Notes: a model not told the origin generated them from the letters alone. 64,000 nucleotides of DNA from Streptomyces sp. NBC_00078 (GCF_026343335.1 NZ_JAPELX010000001.1:7564001-7628000), one strand, 5' to 3'. Positions 8,975-17,857 are shown, counted from the stretch's first letter. Translations and numbers: made by a program.

Positions 8975-9295
8975 GTGTTGCGGAGCTTGGGGCAGAGGCC
9001 AGTGACCGGCAGCGACGAGGACCCGAGGGTGGCGGAACTGCGGACCGCGGTGTCCCGGTTGCGCCGCGAACTCGCCGCGCACCCGGCCGAGTTCCCCGAC
9101 CGCGGCATAGCCGAGGACGAACTCGCCGCGCTCGCCGCGATGACGATCGACGGCGCCCCCGAAATCCCGCGTCTGCGCCGGTCGTTGCTGCTGGTCGCCG
9201 GCGCGATCGGCTCCGTGAGCGCCTTGGCCCCGGGGCTGTCGGACGTACGCGACGCGGTGGACCTGTTCGCGGAACCACCGCACCGCTGTTCCTGA
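8975..9295 (+). CDS. DUF5955-type hypothetical protein
   Basis: A 106-residue protein starting at GTG 8975, with GGGGGAG 4-5 nt upstream. It has an acidic helical N-terminal half (VAELRTAVSRLRRELAAHP, probably coiled coil) and a hydrophobic segment near the C-terminus (LLLVAGAIGSVSALAPGL). It matches my recollection of a small family conserved in Streptomyces between malate synthase and the allantoin repressor gene; its function is unknown. It lies between the divergent MobA-like gene and the convergent IclR gene. Confidence 0.6.
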   Translation: MLRSLGQRPVTGSDEDPRVAELRTAVSRLRRELAAHPAEFPDRGIAEDELAALAAMTIDGAPEIPRLRRSLLLVAGAIGSVSALAPGLSDVRDAVDLFAEPPHRCS

Positions 9296-9339
9296 CCGGT
9301 CCTGCTCAGATCTCCGACCTGCCACTTTCCCGAGGGCCA

Positions 9340-9391
9340 GTGCTTGTTCTCCTGCAGCGTGGAGGACCGGTGCTTGTTCTCCTGCAGCGTG
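9340..9391. repeat. 22-bp direct repeat, period 30 bp
   Basis: GTGCTTGTTCTCCTGCAGCGTG occurs at 9340-9361 and again at 9370-9391, identical and about three helical turns apart. Each copy contains the CTGCAG palindrome. It lies in the gap between the convergent DUF5955-type and IclR genes, so it is not an obvious promoter element. Confidence 0.85.
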
Positions 9392-9471
9392 ATGGACACC
9401 TCGCTCCGCTGCAGGTCTCCCTGCCTTCAGGCTTGGTCCCGAGCGTGTCCCCCGCGCCCCGGGCGGGCAGG

Positions 9472-10269
9472 CTAGGCCGCCGGTCCCGAGCTGGCCAGTG
9501 CCTCCGACAGCTCCGACGCCACCTGCTGCAGCACCGGCACGATCTTGTCCGTCGCCGCCTCCGTGACCCGGCCCGCGGGTCCCGAGATCGAAATGGCGGC
9601 GGCGGTGGGGGAGTTGGGCACCGAGACCGCGAGGCAGCGGACGCCGATCTCCTGCTCGTTGTCGTCGATCGCGTAGCCGGCCCGGCGTACGTCCGCCAGG
9701 GCTGCCAGGAAGCCCTCCGGGGTGGTGATCGTCTTCTCCGTCGCGGCGGGCATGCCGGTGCGGGAGAGCAGAGCGCGCACCTCGCCGTCCGGTGTGTTGG
9801 CGAGCAGGGCCTTGCCGACGCCCGTGGAGTGCGGCAGGACGCGTCGGCCGACCTCGGTGAACATGCGCATCGAGTGCTTGGACGGCACCTGGGCGACGTA
9901 CACGATCTCGTCGCCGTCGAGCAGCGCCATGTTCGCCGTCTCCCCGGTCTCCTCGACCAGGCGGGCCAGATAGGGGCGGGCCCAGGTGCCCAGCAGCCGG
10001 GCGGCGGACTCGCCGAGGCGGATCAGCCGCGGGCCGAGCGCATACCTGCGGTTGGCCTGCTGGCGGACGTATCCGCAGGCCACGAGGGTGCGCATGAGGC
10101 GGTGGATGGTGGGCAGCGGCAGACCGCTGCTCGCGGAGAGCTCGCTCAGCCCGACCTCGCCACCCGCATCGGCCATCCGCTCGAGCAGATCGAAGGCACG
10201 CTCAAGGGACTGGACCCCGCCGCCGTTGGATTTGGCGGAGTCGGGGGTGCTGGCGCTGGACGTCGGCAC
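9472..10269 (-). CDS. allR: IclR-family regulator, AllR-type repressor of ureide catabolism
   Basis: A 265-residue IclR regulator. The winged HTH covers roughly residues 19-80 (VQSLERAFDLLERM, LPTIHRLMRTLVACGYV), and the effector domain follows (ANMALLDGDEIVYVAQV, VLPHSTGVGKALLA, AISISGPAGRV). In Streptomyces the AllR protein represses allantoin genes and malate synthase until allantoate or a related metabolite is present. The gene is divergent from allantoinase with a 268-bp spacer carrying three TTCY-N7-GGAA palindromes, which agrees with direct control and autoregulation. The name rests on family features and neighbourhood. Confidence 0.88.
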   Translation of the reverse strand: MPTSSASTPDSAKSNGGGVQSLERAFDLLERMADAGGEVGLSELSASSGLPLPTIHRLMRTLVACGYVRQQANRRYALGPRLIRLGESAARLLGTWARPYLARLVEETGETANMALLDGDEIVYVAQVPSKHSMRMFTEVGRRVLPHSTGVGKALLANTPDGEVRALLSRTGMPAATEKTITTPEGFLAALADVRRAGYAIDDNEQEIGVRCLAVSVPNSPTAAAISISGPAGRVTEAATDKIVPVLQQVASELSEALASSGPAA

Positions 10270-10349
10270 GGCGCGTTCCTTTCGGGGCTGGCGGGAAGGG
10301 CTGAAGCCTACCCGGCAGTCGGTTGACTCCCTGCTTGTGCGTAACTACG

Positions 10350-10364
10350 TTCTGCTTGCTGGAA
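10350..10364. promoter_or_regulatory. Putative AllR operator 1 (allR-allB interval)
   Basis: TTCTGCTTGCTGGAA fits TTCY-N7-GGAA. Its centre is exactly 21 bp (two helical turns) from the next site, so both would face the same side of the DNA. Confidence 0.45.
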
Positions 10365-10370
10365 TTCTAA

Positions 10371-10385
10371 TTCCGTCTTGTGGAA
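10371..10385. promoter_or_regulatory. Putative AllR operator 2
   Basis: TTCCGTCTTGTGGAA is a near-perfect palindrome of the same type. Between it and operator 1, the arms GGAATT and AATTCC form a further inverted repeat. Confidence 0.5.
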
Positions 10386-10461
10386 ACGTCCAGAGTGGGC
10401 GCAGTGGGTGCACTGTGGAGAAGTGTGCCCTTGACGGCATGGAAGCGGGAGTGAAGACTCC

Positions 10462-10493
10462 TTCAACAGAAAGTTGAATTCCGTTACGCGGAA
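10462..10493. promoter_or_regulatory. Putative AllR operator 3 and adjoining palindrome before allB
   Basis: TTCCGTTACGCGGAA (10479-10493) is a perfect TTCCG-N5-CGGAA palindrome. Directly before it lies TTCAACAGAAAGTTGAA (10462-10478), another inverted repeat. Together they end 44 bp before the allantoinase start, where a bound repressor would block the allB promoter. Confidence 0.5.
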
Positions 10494-10537
10494 GTAAACG
10501 CGCCGGCAGTACTCCGCGGCGGCTGAGAGGGGTCCGG

Positions 10538-11878
10538 GTGTCCGACGTAGAACTGGTGCTGCGCTCGACGCGCGTCATCACGCCCGAGGGGACGCGTCCC
10601 GCCGCGGTCGCGGTCGCGGACGGCACGATCACGGCCGTACTCCCGTACGACGCCGAGATACCTGCCGGAGCACGCCTGGAGGACTTCGGCGACGACGTCC
10701 TGCTGCCCGGCCTGGTCGACACGCACGTGCACGTCAACGACCCCGGCCGCACCGAGTGGGAGGGCTTCTGGACCGCCACGCGCGCCGCCGCGGCCGGCGG
10801 CATCACCACCCTCGTCGACATGCCCCTCAACTCCCTGCCGCCCACGACGACTGTCGACAACCTCAGCACCAAGCGGGAGGTCGCCGCGGAGAAGGCGCAC
10901 ATCGACGTCGGCTTCTGGGGCGGCGCGCTGCCCGACAACGTCAAGGACCTGCGCCCGCTGCACGAGTCCGGTGTCTTCGGCTTCAAGGCGTTCCTGTCGC
11001 CGTCGGGCGTGGACGAGTTCCCGCACCTGGACCAGGACCGGCTCGCCCAGTCCCTGGCCGAGATCGCCTCCTTCGGCGGCCTGCTGATCGTGCACGCCGA
11101 GGACCCGCACCACCTGGACGCGGCCCCGCAGTACGGCGGCCCGAAGTACGCCGACTTCCTGGCGTCCCGGCCGCGCGACGCCGAGGACACCGCGATCGCC
11201 CAGCTGATCGCCCAGGCGAAGCGTCTCGACGCCCGCGTGCACGTCCTGCACCTGTCCTCCTCCGACGCGCTCCCGCTGATCGCCGAGGCCAGGGCGGAGG
11301 GCGTCAGGATCACCGTCGAGACCTGCCCGCACTACCTCACCCTCACCGCCGAGGAAGTCCCGGACGGAGCAAGCGAGTTCAAGTGCTGCCCGCCCATCCG
11401 GGAGGCCGCCAACCAGGACCTGCTGTGGCAGGCACTCGCGGACGGCACCATCGACTGCGTGGTCACCGACCACTCGCCGTCCACGGCCGACCTCAAGACG
11501 GACGACTTCGCCACCGCCTGGGGCGGTATCTCGGGCCTCCAGCTGAGCCTGGCCGCGGTGTGGACCGAGGCCCGCAGGCGCGGCCACGGCCTGCAGGACG
11601 TCGTCCGCTGGATGTCCTCGCGCACGGCGGAACTCGTCGGCCTGGACACCCGCAAGGGTGCCATCGAGGCGGGCCGTGACGCCGACTTCGCGGTCCTCGC
11701 GCCCGACGAGACGTTCACCGTGGACCCTGCGGCCCTCCAGCACCGCAACCGCGTCACGGCCTACGCCGGCAAGACCCTGCACGGCGTGGTGAAGTCGACC
11801 TGGCTTCGCGGCGAACGCATCGTGACGGACGGCGAGTTCACCGAACCCAGGGGCCGGCTCCTCACCCGCACCCCCTGA
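10538..11878 (+). CDS. allB: Allantoinase
   Basis: A 446-residue cyclic amidohydrolase that opens allantoin to allantoate. Metal site residues are visible: DTHVH (61-65), Lys150 in GFKAF (site of carbamylation), HAEDP (186-190), His235/His238 in [12 protein letters not shown], and Asp311 in TDHSPS. Length and order match allantoinase rather than dihydropyrimidinase or dihydroorotase. GTG at 10538 is taken as the start. Allantoicase follows 47 bp downstream in the same direction, so the two form an operon for successive steps. Confidence 0.93.
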   Translation: MSDVELVLRSTRVITPEGTRPAAVAVADGTITAVLPYDAEIPAGARLEDFGDDVLLPGLVDTHVHVNDPGRTEWEGFWTATRAAAAGGITTLVDMPLNSLPPTTTVDNLSTKREVAAEKAHIDVGFWGGALPDNVKDLRPLHESGVFGFKAFLSPSGVDEFPHLDQDRLAQSLAEIASFGGLLIVHAEDPHHLDAAPQYGGPKYADFLASRPRDAEDTAIAQLIAQAKRLDARVHVLHLSSSDALPLIAEARAEGVRITVETCPHYLTLTAEEVPDGASEFKCCPPIREAANQDLLWQALADGTIDCVVTDHSPSTADLKTDDFATAWGGISGLQLSLAAVWTEARRRGHGLQDVVRWMSSRTAELVGLDTRKGAIEAGRDADFAVLAPDETFTVDPAALQHRNRVTAYAGKTLHGVVKSTWLRGERIVTDGEFTEPRGRLLTRTP

Positions 11879-11925
11879 CTCCCTCCCGTACCCGCAGCGG
11901 TCAACTCCCGAAAGGCACACACCTC

Positions 11926-13056
11926 GTGACGGCGCAGCAGCAATCAGGACTGACTCGTTTCACCGGCGACGCGAACCCCTTCGGAGGCGGTGACCCGTAC
12001 GCGGACTACCGTACGGCCGACTTCCCCTTCACCCAGTACGCCAACCTCGCCGACCGGCAGCTCGGCGCCGGCGTCATCGCCGCCAACGACGAGTTCTTCG
12101 CCCAGCGCGAGAACCTGCTGGTGCCCGAGCCGGCCCACTTCGACCCCGAGCACTTCGGGCACAAGGGCAAGATCATGGACGGCTGGGAGACGCGGCGCCG
12201 CCGCGGCGCCTCGGCCGACCACCCGTGGCCGACGGCCGAGGACCACGACTGGGCGCTGGTCCGCCTCGGTGCCCCCGGCGTGATCCGCGGGATCGTCGTC
12301 GACACGGCCCACTTCCGCGGCAACTACCCGCAGGCGGTGTCGGTCGAGGGCGCGTCGGTCCCGGGCTTCCCGTCGCCGGAGGAACTCCTCGGGGACGACG
12401 TGAAGTGGACGACCCTCGTCCCGCGCACCCCCGTCGGCGGCCACGCGGCGAACGGCTTCGCCGTGTCGGTCGAGCAGCGCTTCACCCACCTGCGCGTCAG
12501 CCAGCACCCAGACGGCGGCATCGCACGCCTGCGTGTGTACGGCGAAGTCGTCCCGGACCCGAACTGGCTGGAGACGCTGGGTACTTTCGACGTCGTGGCG
12601 CTGGAGAACGGCGGCCAGGTCGAGGACGCCTCCAACCTCTTCTACTCCCCGGCCACGAACACCATCCAGCCGGGCCGCTCCCGCAAGATGGACGACGGCT
12701 GGGAGACCCGCCGCCGCCGAGACCAGGGCAACGACTGGATCCGCTACCGCCTCACGGCCCAGTCCCGGATCCGAGCCATCGAGATCGACACGGCGTACCT
12801 GAAGGGCAACAGCGCGGGCTGGGCGTCTGTGTCGCTGCGGGACGGCGAGAGTGGCGAGTGGACCCAGATCCTCCCCCGAACCCGCCTCCAGCCCGACACC
12901 AACCACCGCTTCGTCCTCCCGGCCCCGGCCGTAGGCACCCACGCGCGCGTGGACATCTACCCCGACGGCGGCATCTCCCGACTGCGGCTGTTCGGTTCCC
13001 TGACGACGCAAGGGACGTCCGGCCTGGCGGCCCGGCACCAGGAACTGGGGGGCTGA
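11926..13056 (+). CDS. alc: Allantoicase
   Basis: A 376-residue allantoicase, the enzyme that hydrolyses allantoate to S-ureidoglycolate and urea. It has the typical two jelly-roll repeats, each with the hallmark GWETRRRR (residues about 86-93 and 257-264) and a ...PDGGIxRLRxxG strand (ARLRVYG and SRLRLFG). GTG at 11926 follows GAAAGG. It is the second gene of the allB operon. Ureidoglycolate then yields glyoxylate, which malate synthase upstream can use; no ureidoglycolate lyase gene is in the window. Confidence 0.94.
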   Translation: MTAQQQSGLTRFTGDANPFGGGDPYADYRTADFPFTQYANLADRQLGAGVIAANDEFFAQRENLLVPEPAHFDPEHFGHKGKIMDGWETRRRRGASADHPWPTAEDHDWALVRLGAPGVIRGIVVDTAHFRGNYPQAVSVEGASVPGFPSPEELLGDDVKWTTLVPRTPVGGHAANGFAVSVEQRFTHLRVSQHPDGGIARLRVYGEVVPDPNWLETLGTFDVVALENGGQVEDASNLFYSPATNTIQPGRSRKMDDGWETRRRRDQGNDWIRYRLTAQSRIRAIEIDTAYLKGNSAGWASVSLRDGESGEWTQILPRTRLQPDTNHRFVLPAPAVGTHARVDIYPDGGISRLRLFGSLTTQGTSGLAARHQELGG

Positions 13057-13130
13057 CCATTTCAGCCCGTCCGGCATTCGGGGACGAAGCCGTTCAGGCC
13101 GAAGAGGGCGCCCGAGCGCGGCAGCCCGTA

Positions 13131-13158
13131 GGGACGGGACGGGTAGGGACGGGACGGG
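13131..13158 (+). other. G-quadruplex-type G-tract array
   Basis: Six consecutive GGG runs separated by only two bases (GGGAC/GGGTA units), followed by further G-runs to about 13172. The array lies in the gap between the convergent allantoicase and SDR genes. Its composition meets the usual pattern for a short-loop intramolecular quadruplex on the plus strand or its RNA. Confidence 0.7.
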
Positions 13159-13191
13159 CAGGGGCGGCGGGGTTGAAAACCCCCGTCGGCC

Positions 13192-13938
13192 TCACGCCGC
13201 GAACCCACCGTCCACGGCGAACTCCGCCCCCGTGACGTACTCGGCCCCCGCCAGATGCACCACCATCGCCGCGACCTCCTCCGCCGTCCCGAACCGGCCC
13301 AGCGCGGTCATCGCAGCCTGATCTGCCGCATACGGCCCGCCCGCCGGGTTCATGTCCGTGTCGATCGGCCCCGGATGCACGATGTTCGCCGTGATCCCCC
13401 GCCCGCCCAACTCCCGCGCGAGCGCCTTCGTCAACCCGGTCAGCGCCGCCTTGCTCGTCGCGTACAGCGTTCCGCCCGGCCCCGGCACGCGCTGCGTCAT
13501 ACACGTGCCGATGGTCACGATCCGCCCGCCGGCCGGCATCCGCGTGGCCGCCGCCTGCGAGGCCAGGAACACACCGCGCACATTCACGGCCAGCACCCGG
13601 TCGACGTCGGCGAGCGAGAGGCCCTCCAGGGGCCCCAGCACTCCCACCCCCGCGTTGTTGACCAGCACGTCGAGTCCGCCCAGCGCCCGCGCCGTACGTT
13701 CCACCGCGCCCCCGGCCTCCTCCGCGTCCGCGGAGTCCGCGCGCAGGGCCACCGCCCGCCGTCCCAGCGCCTCGATCCGCCGTACGACCTCCTCGGCCGC
13801 CTCCTTGCCGTTCACATACGTGATGGCCACATCCGCGCCCTCCCGGGCGAGCCGCAGCGCGGTGGCCGCGCCGATGCCGCGGCTGCCGCCGGTGACCAGG
13901 GCCGTCTTGCCGTGCAGGGTTGTCCGAGTCGTTGTCAT
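13192..13938 (-). CDS. Short-chain dehydrogenase/reductase
   Basis: A 248-residue classical SDR. It shows the Rossmann motif TGGSRGIGAA (about residues 16-25), NNAGVGVLG (about 92-100), and the catalytic YATSK motif, followed by the ITANIVHPGPIDTDMN strand. Such enzymes use NAD(P)H to interconvert ketones and alcohols; 3-oxoacyl-ACP reductase-like annotation is common but the substrate is not deducible. It ends facing allantoicase. The next gene on the other strand starts 114 bp beyond its start, so the two are divergent. Confidence 0.85.
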   Translation of the reverse strand: MTTTRTTLHGKTALVTGGSRGIGAATALRLAREGADVAITYVNGKEAAEEVVRRIEALGRRAVALRADSADAEEAGGAVERTARALGGLDVLVNNAGVGVLGPLEGLSLADVDRVLAVNVRGVFLASQAAATRMPAGGRIVTIGTCMTQRVPGPGGTLYATSKAALTGLTKALARELGGRGITANIVHPGPIDTDMNPAGGPYAADQAAMTALGRFGTAEEVAAMVVHLAGAEYVTGAEFAVDGGFAA

Positions 13939-14051
13939 GGGTCCATCACAGCGCCGACCGCACCGCGCCGCTGGCGGCGAACGGACACCGAGGTCGGGTG
14001 ACCGGATCGCGTGGCCGGAACTCTTTTCTCCACCTCCCGCGTTTACCCCTC

Positions 14052-14864
14052 GTGACCCTTCAGCAAGAGATCGTCGGCAACGCCATGCAGATGGCGGTCG
14101 TCAGCCTGCGCCCCGGGCAGACCGTGTACTGCGAGGCGGGCAAGTTCCTGTTCAAGACGACGAACGTGACCATGGACACCCGCCTGTCCGGTCCGTCGAG
14201 CGGCGGCGGCCAGGCCCAGGGCGGAGGGGGCGGCATGGGCGGCATGCTGCGCCAGGCCATGGGCACCGCCATGCAGGCCGGCCAGCGCATGCTCGCCGGC
14301 GAGTCACTGGCGTTCCAGTACTTCAGCGCCCAGGGCGGCGAGGGCACCGTCGGTTTCGCGGGCGTTCTCCCCGGCGAGATGCGCGCCCTCGAACTCAGCG
14401 GCACGCGCGCGTGGTTCGCCGAGAAGGACGCCTTCGTGGCCGCCGAGTCCACCGTAGAGTTCGCCATCGCCTTCCAGGGCGGCCGCACCGGTATGAGCGG
14501 CGGCGAGGGCTTCGTCCTGGAGAAGTTCACCGGGCACGGCACGGTGATCATCGCGGGCGCGGGCAACTTCATCGATCTCAACCCGGCCGACTTCGGCGGC
14601 CGTATCGAGGTCGACACGGGCTGCGTCGTCGCCTTCGAGGAGGGCATCCAGTACGGCGTCCAGCGGGTCGGCGGCCTCAACCGCCAGGGGATTATGAACG
14701 CCGTCTTCGGCGGCGAGGGCCTGTCCCTGGCCACCCTGGAGGGCAACGGCCGGGTGATCCTGCAGTCCCTCACCATCGAGAGCCTCGCGAACGCCCTGAA
14801 GAAGGCCCAGGGCGGCGACAAGCAGGGACCGGCGGGCGGCCTCTTCTCCACCAACGCAGGGTGA
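14052..14864 (+). CDS. AIM24 family protein (TIGR00266-like)
   Basis: A 270-residue protein beginning VTLQQEIVGNAMQMAVVSL. It has the AIM24/TIGR00266 beta-sandwich pattern: an early LxPGQTVYCEAGKFLF strand, a glycine-rich loop (SGGGQAQGGGGGMGG, about residues 56-71), then GESLAFQYF, LEKFTGHGTVIIAG and VDTGCVVAFEEGIQYGV strands. The bacterial family is widespread and uncharacterised. GTG 14052 gives the family's conserved N-terminus although no good ribosome-binding site precedes it; a leaderless transcript is possible. A DHFR-like gene follows. Confidence 0.8.
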   Translation: MTLQQEIVGNAMQMAVVSLRPGQTVYCEAGKFLFKTTNVTMDTRLSGPSSGGGQAQGGGGGMGGMLRQAMGTAMQAGQRMLAGESLAFQYFSAQGGEGTVGFAGVLPGEMRALELSGTRAWFAEKDAFVAAESTVEFAIAFQGGRTGMSGGEGFVLEKFTGHGTVIIAGAGNFIDLNPADFGGRIEVDTGCVVAFEEGIQYGVQRVGGLNRQGIMNAVFGGEGLSLATLEGNGRVILQSLTIESLANALKKAQGGDKQGPAGGLFSTNAG

Positions 14865-14953
14865 GGCACCGCATGGCCGGCCGATGAGTTGCGGGTGCCG
14901 GTGGGGTCTGAGGTGATGACAACAGACCCCACTCCAGGAAGCAGGCACCCGCC

Positions 14954-15580
14954 ATGGGCAAGCTCGTCTCCACCATCTTCGTCACCCTCGACGGCGTCTA
15001 CCAGGCACCCGGCGGACCCCAGGAGGACACCCGCGACGGCTTCGAGCACGGCGGCTGGAGTTTCCCGTTCGGCGACGACGACTTCGGCCGGTTCATCACC
15101 GAGGTCTTCGACCGTCCCGGTGCGTTCCTCCTCGGCCGCCGTACGTACGACATCTTCGCCTCGTTCTGGCCGAAGAACACCGACCCCGCCGACCGGATCG
15201 CCTCCCAGCTGAACACGCTGCCGAAGTACGTCCCTTCGTCCACCCTCTCCGACCCGCAGTGGGCCGGCACCACCGTGATCAGCGGCGATCTGGGCAAGGA
15301 GGTCACCGCCCTCAAGGAGCGCACCGACGGCGAGCTCCAGGTGCACGGCAGCGGTGCCCTCGTCCAGTCCCTGCTGGCGCTCGACCTCGTCGACACCCTC
15401 CACCTGCTGACGTTCCCGGTGGTCCTCGGCTCCGGCCTCCGCTTCTTCACCGAGGGCGCCGTTCCGACCAAGTTCCGTCACGCCGGCGGAAGCGTCACCT
15501 CCGCGGGCGTCTCCATCCAGTCGTACGACCTGGCGGGACGCCCGGACTACGGCTCGTACGCGGAACCGGAGAACGCCTGA
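14954..15580 (+). CDS. Dihydrofolate reductase-like (RibD C-terminal domain) protein
   Basis: A 208-residue RibD-C/DHFR-fold protein. It starts MGKLVSTIFVTLDGVYQAPG, the usual first strand and loop of the family, with AFLLGRRTYDIFASFWP (about residues 56-72), then GSGALVQSLLALDLVDTLHLLTFPVVLGSG near the end. Members probably reduce a pteridine-like or other carbonyl substrate with NADPH; most are uncharacterised and are not the essential folate enzyme. AGGAAGC lies upstream of the ATG. A hairpin (15592-15622) follows. Confidence 0.85.
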   Translation: MGKLVSTIFVTLDGVYQAPGGPQEDTRDGFEHGGWSFPFGDDDFGRFITEVFDRPGAFLLGRRTYDIFASFWPKNTDPADRIASQLNTLPKYVPSSTLSDPQWAGTTVISGDLGKEVTALKERTDGELQVHGSGALVQSLLALDLVDTLHLLTFPVVLGSGLRFFTEGAVPTKFRHAGGSVTSAGVSIQSYDLAGRPDYGSYAEPENA

Positions 15581-15591
15581 CCGCGCCTCTT

Positions 15592-15622
15592 GTGGGGGCC
15601 GTGTGTGGTCACGGGCCCCCAC
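15592..15622 (+). terminator. Hairpin terminator after DHFR-like gene
   Basis: GTGGGGGCCGTG pairs with CACGGGCCCCCAC (one bulged base) around a short loop, about 12 bp after the stop codon. Confidence 0.6.
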
Positions 15623-15712
15623 GTTAACGCGCGGAAAACTCATCCGACGTGACGGGAAAATCTCCGCAGTTGTCATTGACATGCCACTGTCTACGCGCGT
15701 CATCATGAGGTC

Positions 15713-16108
15713 ATGAACTTCCCCCCACGCACCACTCGCATCGGCGCCGCAGCCGCTCTCCTGTCCGCCCTCCTCGTGGGCGGCACCGTCTCCGCCACCA
15801 CGGCGGACGCCGCTGCCGCGTCCGTCGGCAGCATCTGCTACGGCGCCCTGCCCTCCCAGGCGCACGACACCCTCGACCTGATCGCGCAGGGCGGGCCCTT
15901 CCCGTACTCGCAGGACGGCGTCGTCTTCACGAACCGCGAAGGCGTCCTGCCCAGCCAGTCGTCCGGGTACTACCACGAGTACACGGTCAAGACGCCCGGC
16001 TCGCCCACCCGCGGAGCCCGCCGCATCGTCACCGGCGAGGAGACCCAGGAGGACTACTACACCTCCGACCACTACGCCACGTTCGACCTGGTCGACTTCG
16101 GCTGCTGA
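15713..16108 (+). CDS. Secreted guanyl-specific ribonuclease (RNase Sa-like)
   Basis: A 131-residue exported protein. A signal peptide covers residues 1 to about 36 (Arg-containing start, hydrophobic LLSALLVGGTVSA core, AxA near 33-36). The mature part is an RNase Sa-type microbial RNase: Glu89 in SGYYHEYTV is the general base, Arg100/103/104 in TRGARRIV bind phosphate, His120 in SDHYATF is the general acid, and Cys42 and Cys131 form the single conserved disulfide. It should cleave RNA 3' of guanosine outside the cell. No barstar-like inhibitor gene was recognised nearby. Confidence 0.92.
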   Translation: MNFPPRTTRIGAAAALLSALLVGGTVSATTADAAAASVGSICYGALPSQAHDTLDLIAQGGPFPYSQDGVVFTNREGVLPSQSSGYYHEYTVKTPGSPTRGARRIVTGEETQEDYYTSDHYATFDLVDFGC

Positions 16109-16183
16109 TCGACGCCGGCTGCTGAGCGACTTCCCCCGCTCGGCACGAGGAACGGTGCGACGAGCCGGAGGTCCGGTCCGACC

Positions 16184-16384
16184 TCATCCGGACTTCCGGC
16201 TCTCCGCGGCGGCGAACAGCGCGAACGCCAGCACCACCAGGGTGACGCTCGCGTAGACCTCGTAGCCGTCGAGGATGCCGAGCCGTTGCACGAGGCCCAC
16301 ATGCCAGTGGGTGAACTCGTGCAGCAGGCCCGGCACGCCCTGCAGCAGGGCGATGCATCCGACGACTTCCAGCAACTTCCTCAT
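16184..16384 (-). CDS. Small membrane protein
   Basis: A 66-residue protein with two hydrophobic helices (about 5-20 and 45-61; VTLVVLAFALFAAA) separated by an amphipathic loop with HEFTHWHVG. It begins MRKLLEVVGCIALLQGVPG. It lies between the secreted RNase (convergent) and a divergent histidine kinase gene. I do not recognise a family; the function is unknown. It fits the coding pattern of its neighbours and has a reasonable start, but the evidence is only moderate. Confidence 0.5.
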   Translation of the reverse strand: MRKLLEVVGCIALLQGVPGLLHEFTHWHVGLVQRLGILDGYEVYASVTLVVLAFALFAAAESRKSG

Positions 16385-16562
16385 GGCACGACCCTCGCCC
16401 CGCGGACCCCCCACGGACATCGGCCGCGGGGCGAGCCCTGACCGACCTAAGTTCCCCGCCCCGTGGGCCGGGTGCGCCAAAAGTCGCTGGTGGCGCGACT
16501 TTGGTCGGGGATCTTCCCCGCGGAGGGGTGCCGGCGGCCCGCACTGAGTAGATTTGCCAACC

Positions 16563-17810
16563 GTGAGTGACGACAGGCCGGCCTCGGCCGAAGTGGGGAC
16601 CATCGGGCCCAGATGGCTGTTTCCGTCGGCTGTGCTCCACGAACTCGAGCCCGACGCCGGGCGTTCCGGGCGTCCCCGGCGCACCGCGCGTGACTGGGTC
16701 GTCGACTTCACCTGCTTCCTGCTCGCCGTCGCCCTCGGTCTGGCGGCCGCGGACACCCTCAGCCGCGACGGCAACACCCCGCACGCCCTCGCCGTCGCCG
16801 ACCAGTTGCTCGGTGCGCTGTCCTGCGCGGCGGTGTGGCTGCGCCGTCGCCGGCCGCTCGGGCTGGCCGTCGCGATGGTCCTCGTGGGCCTGGTGTCGAA
16901 CACGGCGGGCGGCGCCGGCATCGTCGCCCTCTTCACCCTCGCCGTGCACCGGCCCTTCCGGTACATCGCCTGGGTCGGCGGTGCATCCCTCGCTCTGATT
17001 CCGCTGATGTTCTGGTTGCGCCCGGACCCCGATCTGCCGTACGGGGGAGCGGTCGCGTTCACGGAGCTGCTGACCCTCACGGTCATCGGCTGGGGCATGT
17101 TCGTACGGTCCAAGCGCCAGCTCACGCTGAGCCTGCGCGACCGCGCCCGCCGCGCCGAGACGGAGGCGCAGCTGCGTGCCGAGCAGGCGCAGCGGCTGGC
17201 CCGTGAGGCCATCGCCCGGGAGATGCACGACGTCCTCGCACACCGGCTGACGCTGCTGAGCGTGCACGCGGGCGCCCTGGAGTTCCGGCCGGACGCACCC
17301 CAGGAGGAGATCGCGCGAGCGGCCGGCGTCATCCGGGAAAGCGCGCACGAGGCCCTCCAGGACCTGCGGGAGATCATCGGAGTCCTGCGCGCGGGCGAGC
17401 CCGACGACGCGGGCCGCCCCCAGCCGACGCTCGCCGCACTGGACGCACTGGTCACCGAGTGCCGCGAGGCCGGCATGAAGGTCACCCTCGCCAGCCGCGT
17501 CACCGACCCCGCCGCCGTCCCCGCCTCCGTCGGCCGCACCGCCTACCGCATCGCCCAGGAGACCCTGACCAACGCCCGCAAACACGCCCCCGGCACGGAG
17601 GTCACGGTCTGCGTCACAGGTGCCCCGGGCGACGGCCTCGTCGTGGAGGTCCGCAATCCCGCCCCGGAGGGCGAGGTCCCCTCCGTGCCAGGCTCCGGGC
17701 AGGGCCTGATCGGCCTGACGGAACGGGCCACGCTGGCCGGCGGCCGGCTGGCGCACGGGGCGGAGCACGACGGAGGGTTCCGGGTCCGGGCCTGGCTGCC
17801 CTGGGGATGA
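16563..17810 (+). CDS. Two-component sensor histidine kinase (NarL-partner type)
   Basis: A 415-residue kinase from GTG 16563. Four to five membrane helices lie between about residues 40 and 170. A dimerisation box follows with His222 in REMHDVLAHRL (HisKA_3), then an HATPase domain with TLTNARKHAPGTEV and GQGLIGLTERATLAGG. It is paired with a LuxR-type response regulator 47 bp downstream. A TAGATT -10-like box ends 8 nt before the GTG and there is no ribosome-binding site, so the transcript may be leaderless. The signal is unknown. Confidence 0.88.
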   Translation: MSDDRPASAEVGTIGPRWLFPSAVLHELEPDAGRSGRPRRTARDWVVDFTCFLLAVALGLAAADTLSRDGNTPHALAVADQLLGALSCAAVWLRRRRPLGLAVAMVLVGLVSNTAGGAGIVALFTLAVHRPFRYIAWVGGASLALIPLMFWLRPDPDLPYGGAVAFTELLTLTVIGWGMFVRSKRQLTLSLRDRARRAETEAQLRAEQAQRLAREAIAREMHDVLAHRLTLLSVHAGALEFRPDAPQEEIARAAGVIRESAHEALQDLREIIGVLRAGEPDDAGRPQPTLAALDALVTECREAGMKVTLASRVTDPAAVPASVGRTAYRIAQETLTNARKHAPGTEVTVCVTGAPGDGLVVEVRNPAPEGEVPSVPGSGQGLIGLTERATLAGGRLAHGAEHDGGFRVRAWLPWG

Positions 17811-17857
17811 CCCGACCCGGGCGCGAGGGACGCCCCCACCATGGTTACGTATGGCCC

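Noticed and set aside
8878-9399. Minus-strand frame with a repeated TLQENKH
   Set aside because: It overlaps the DUF5955-type gene on the opposite strand, and the repeated peptide is only a by-product of the 22-bp DNA repeat.
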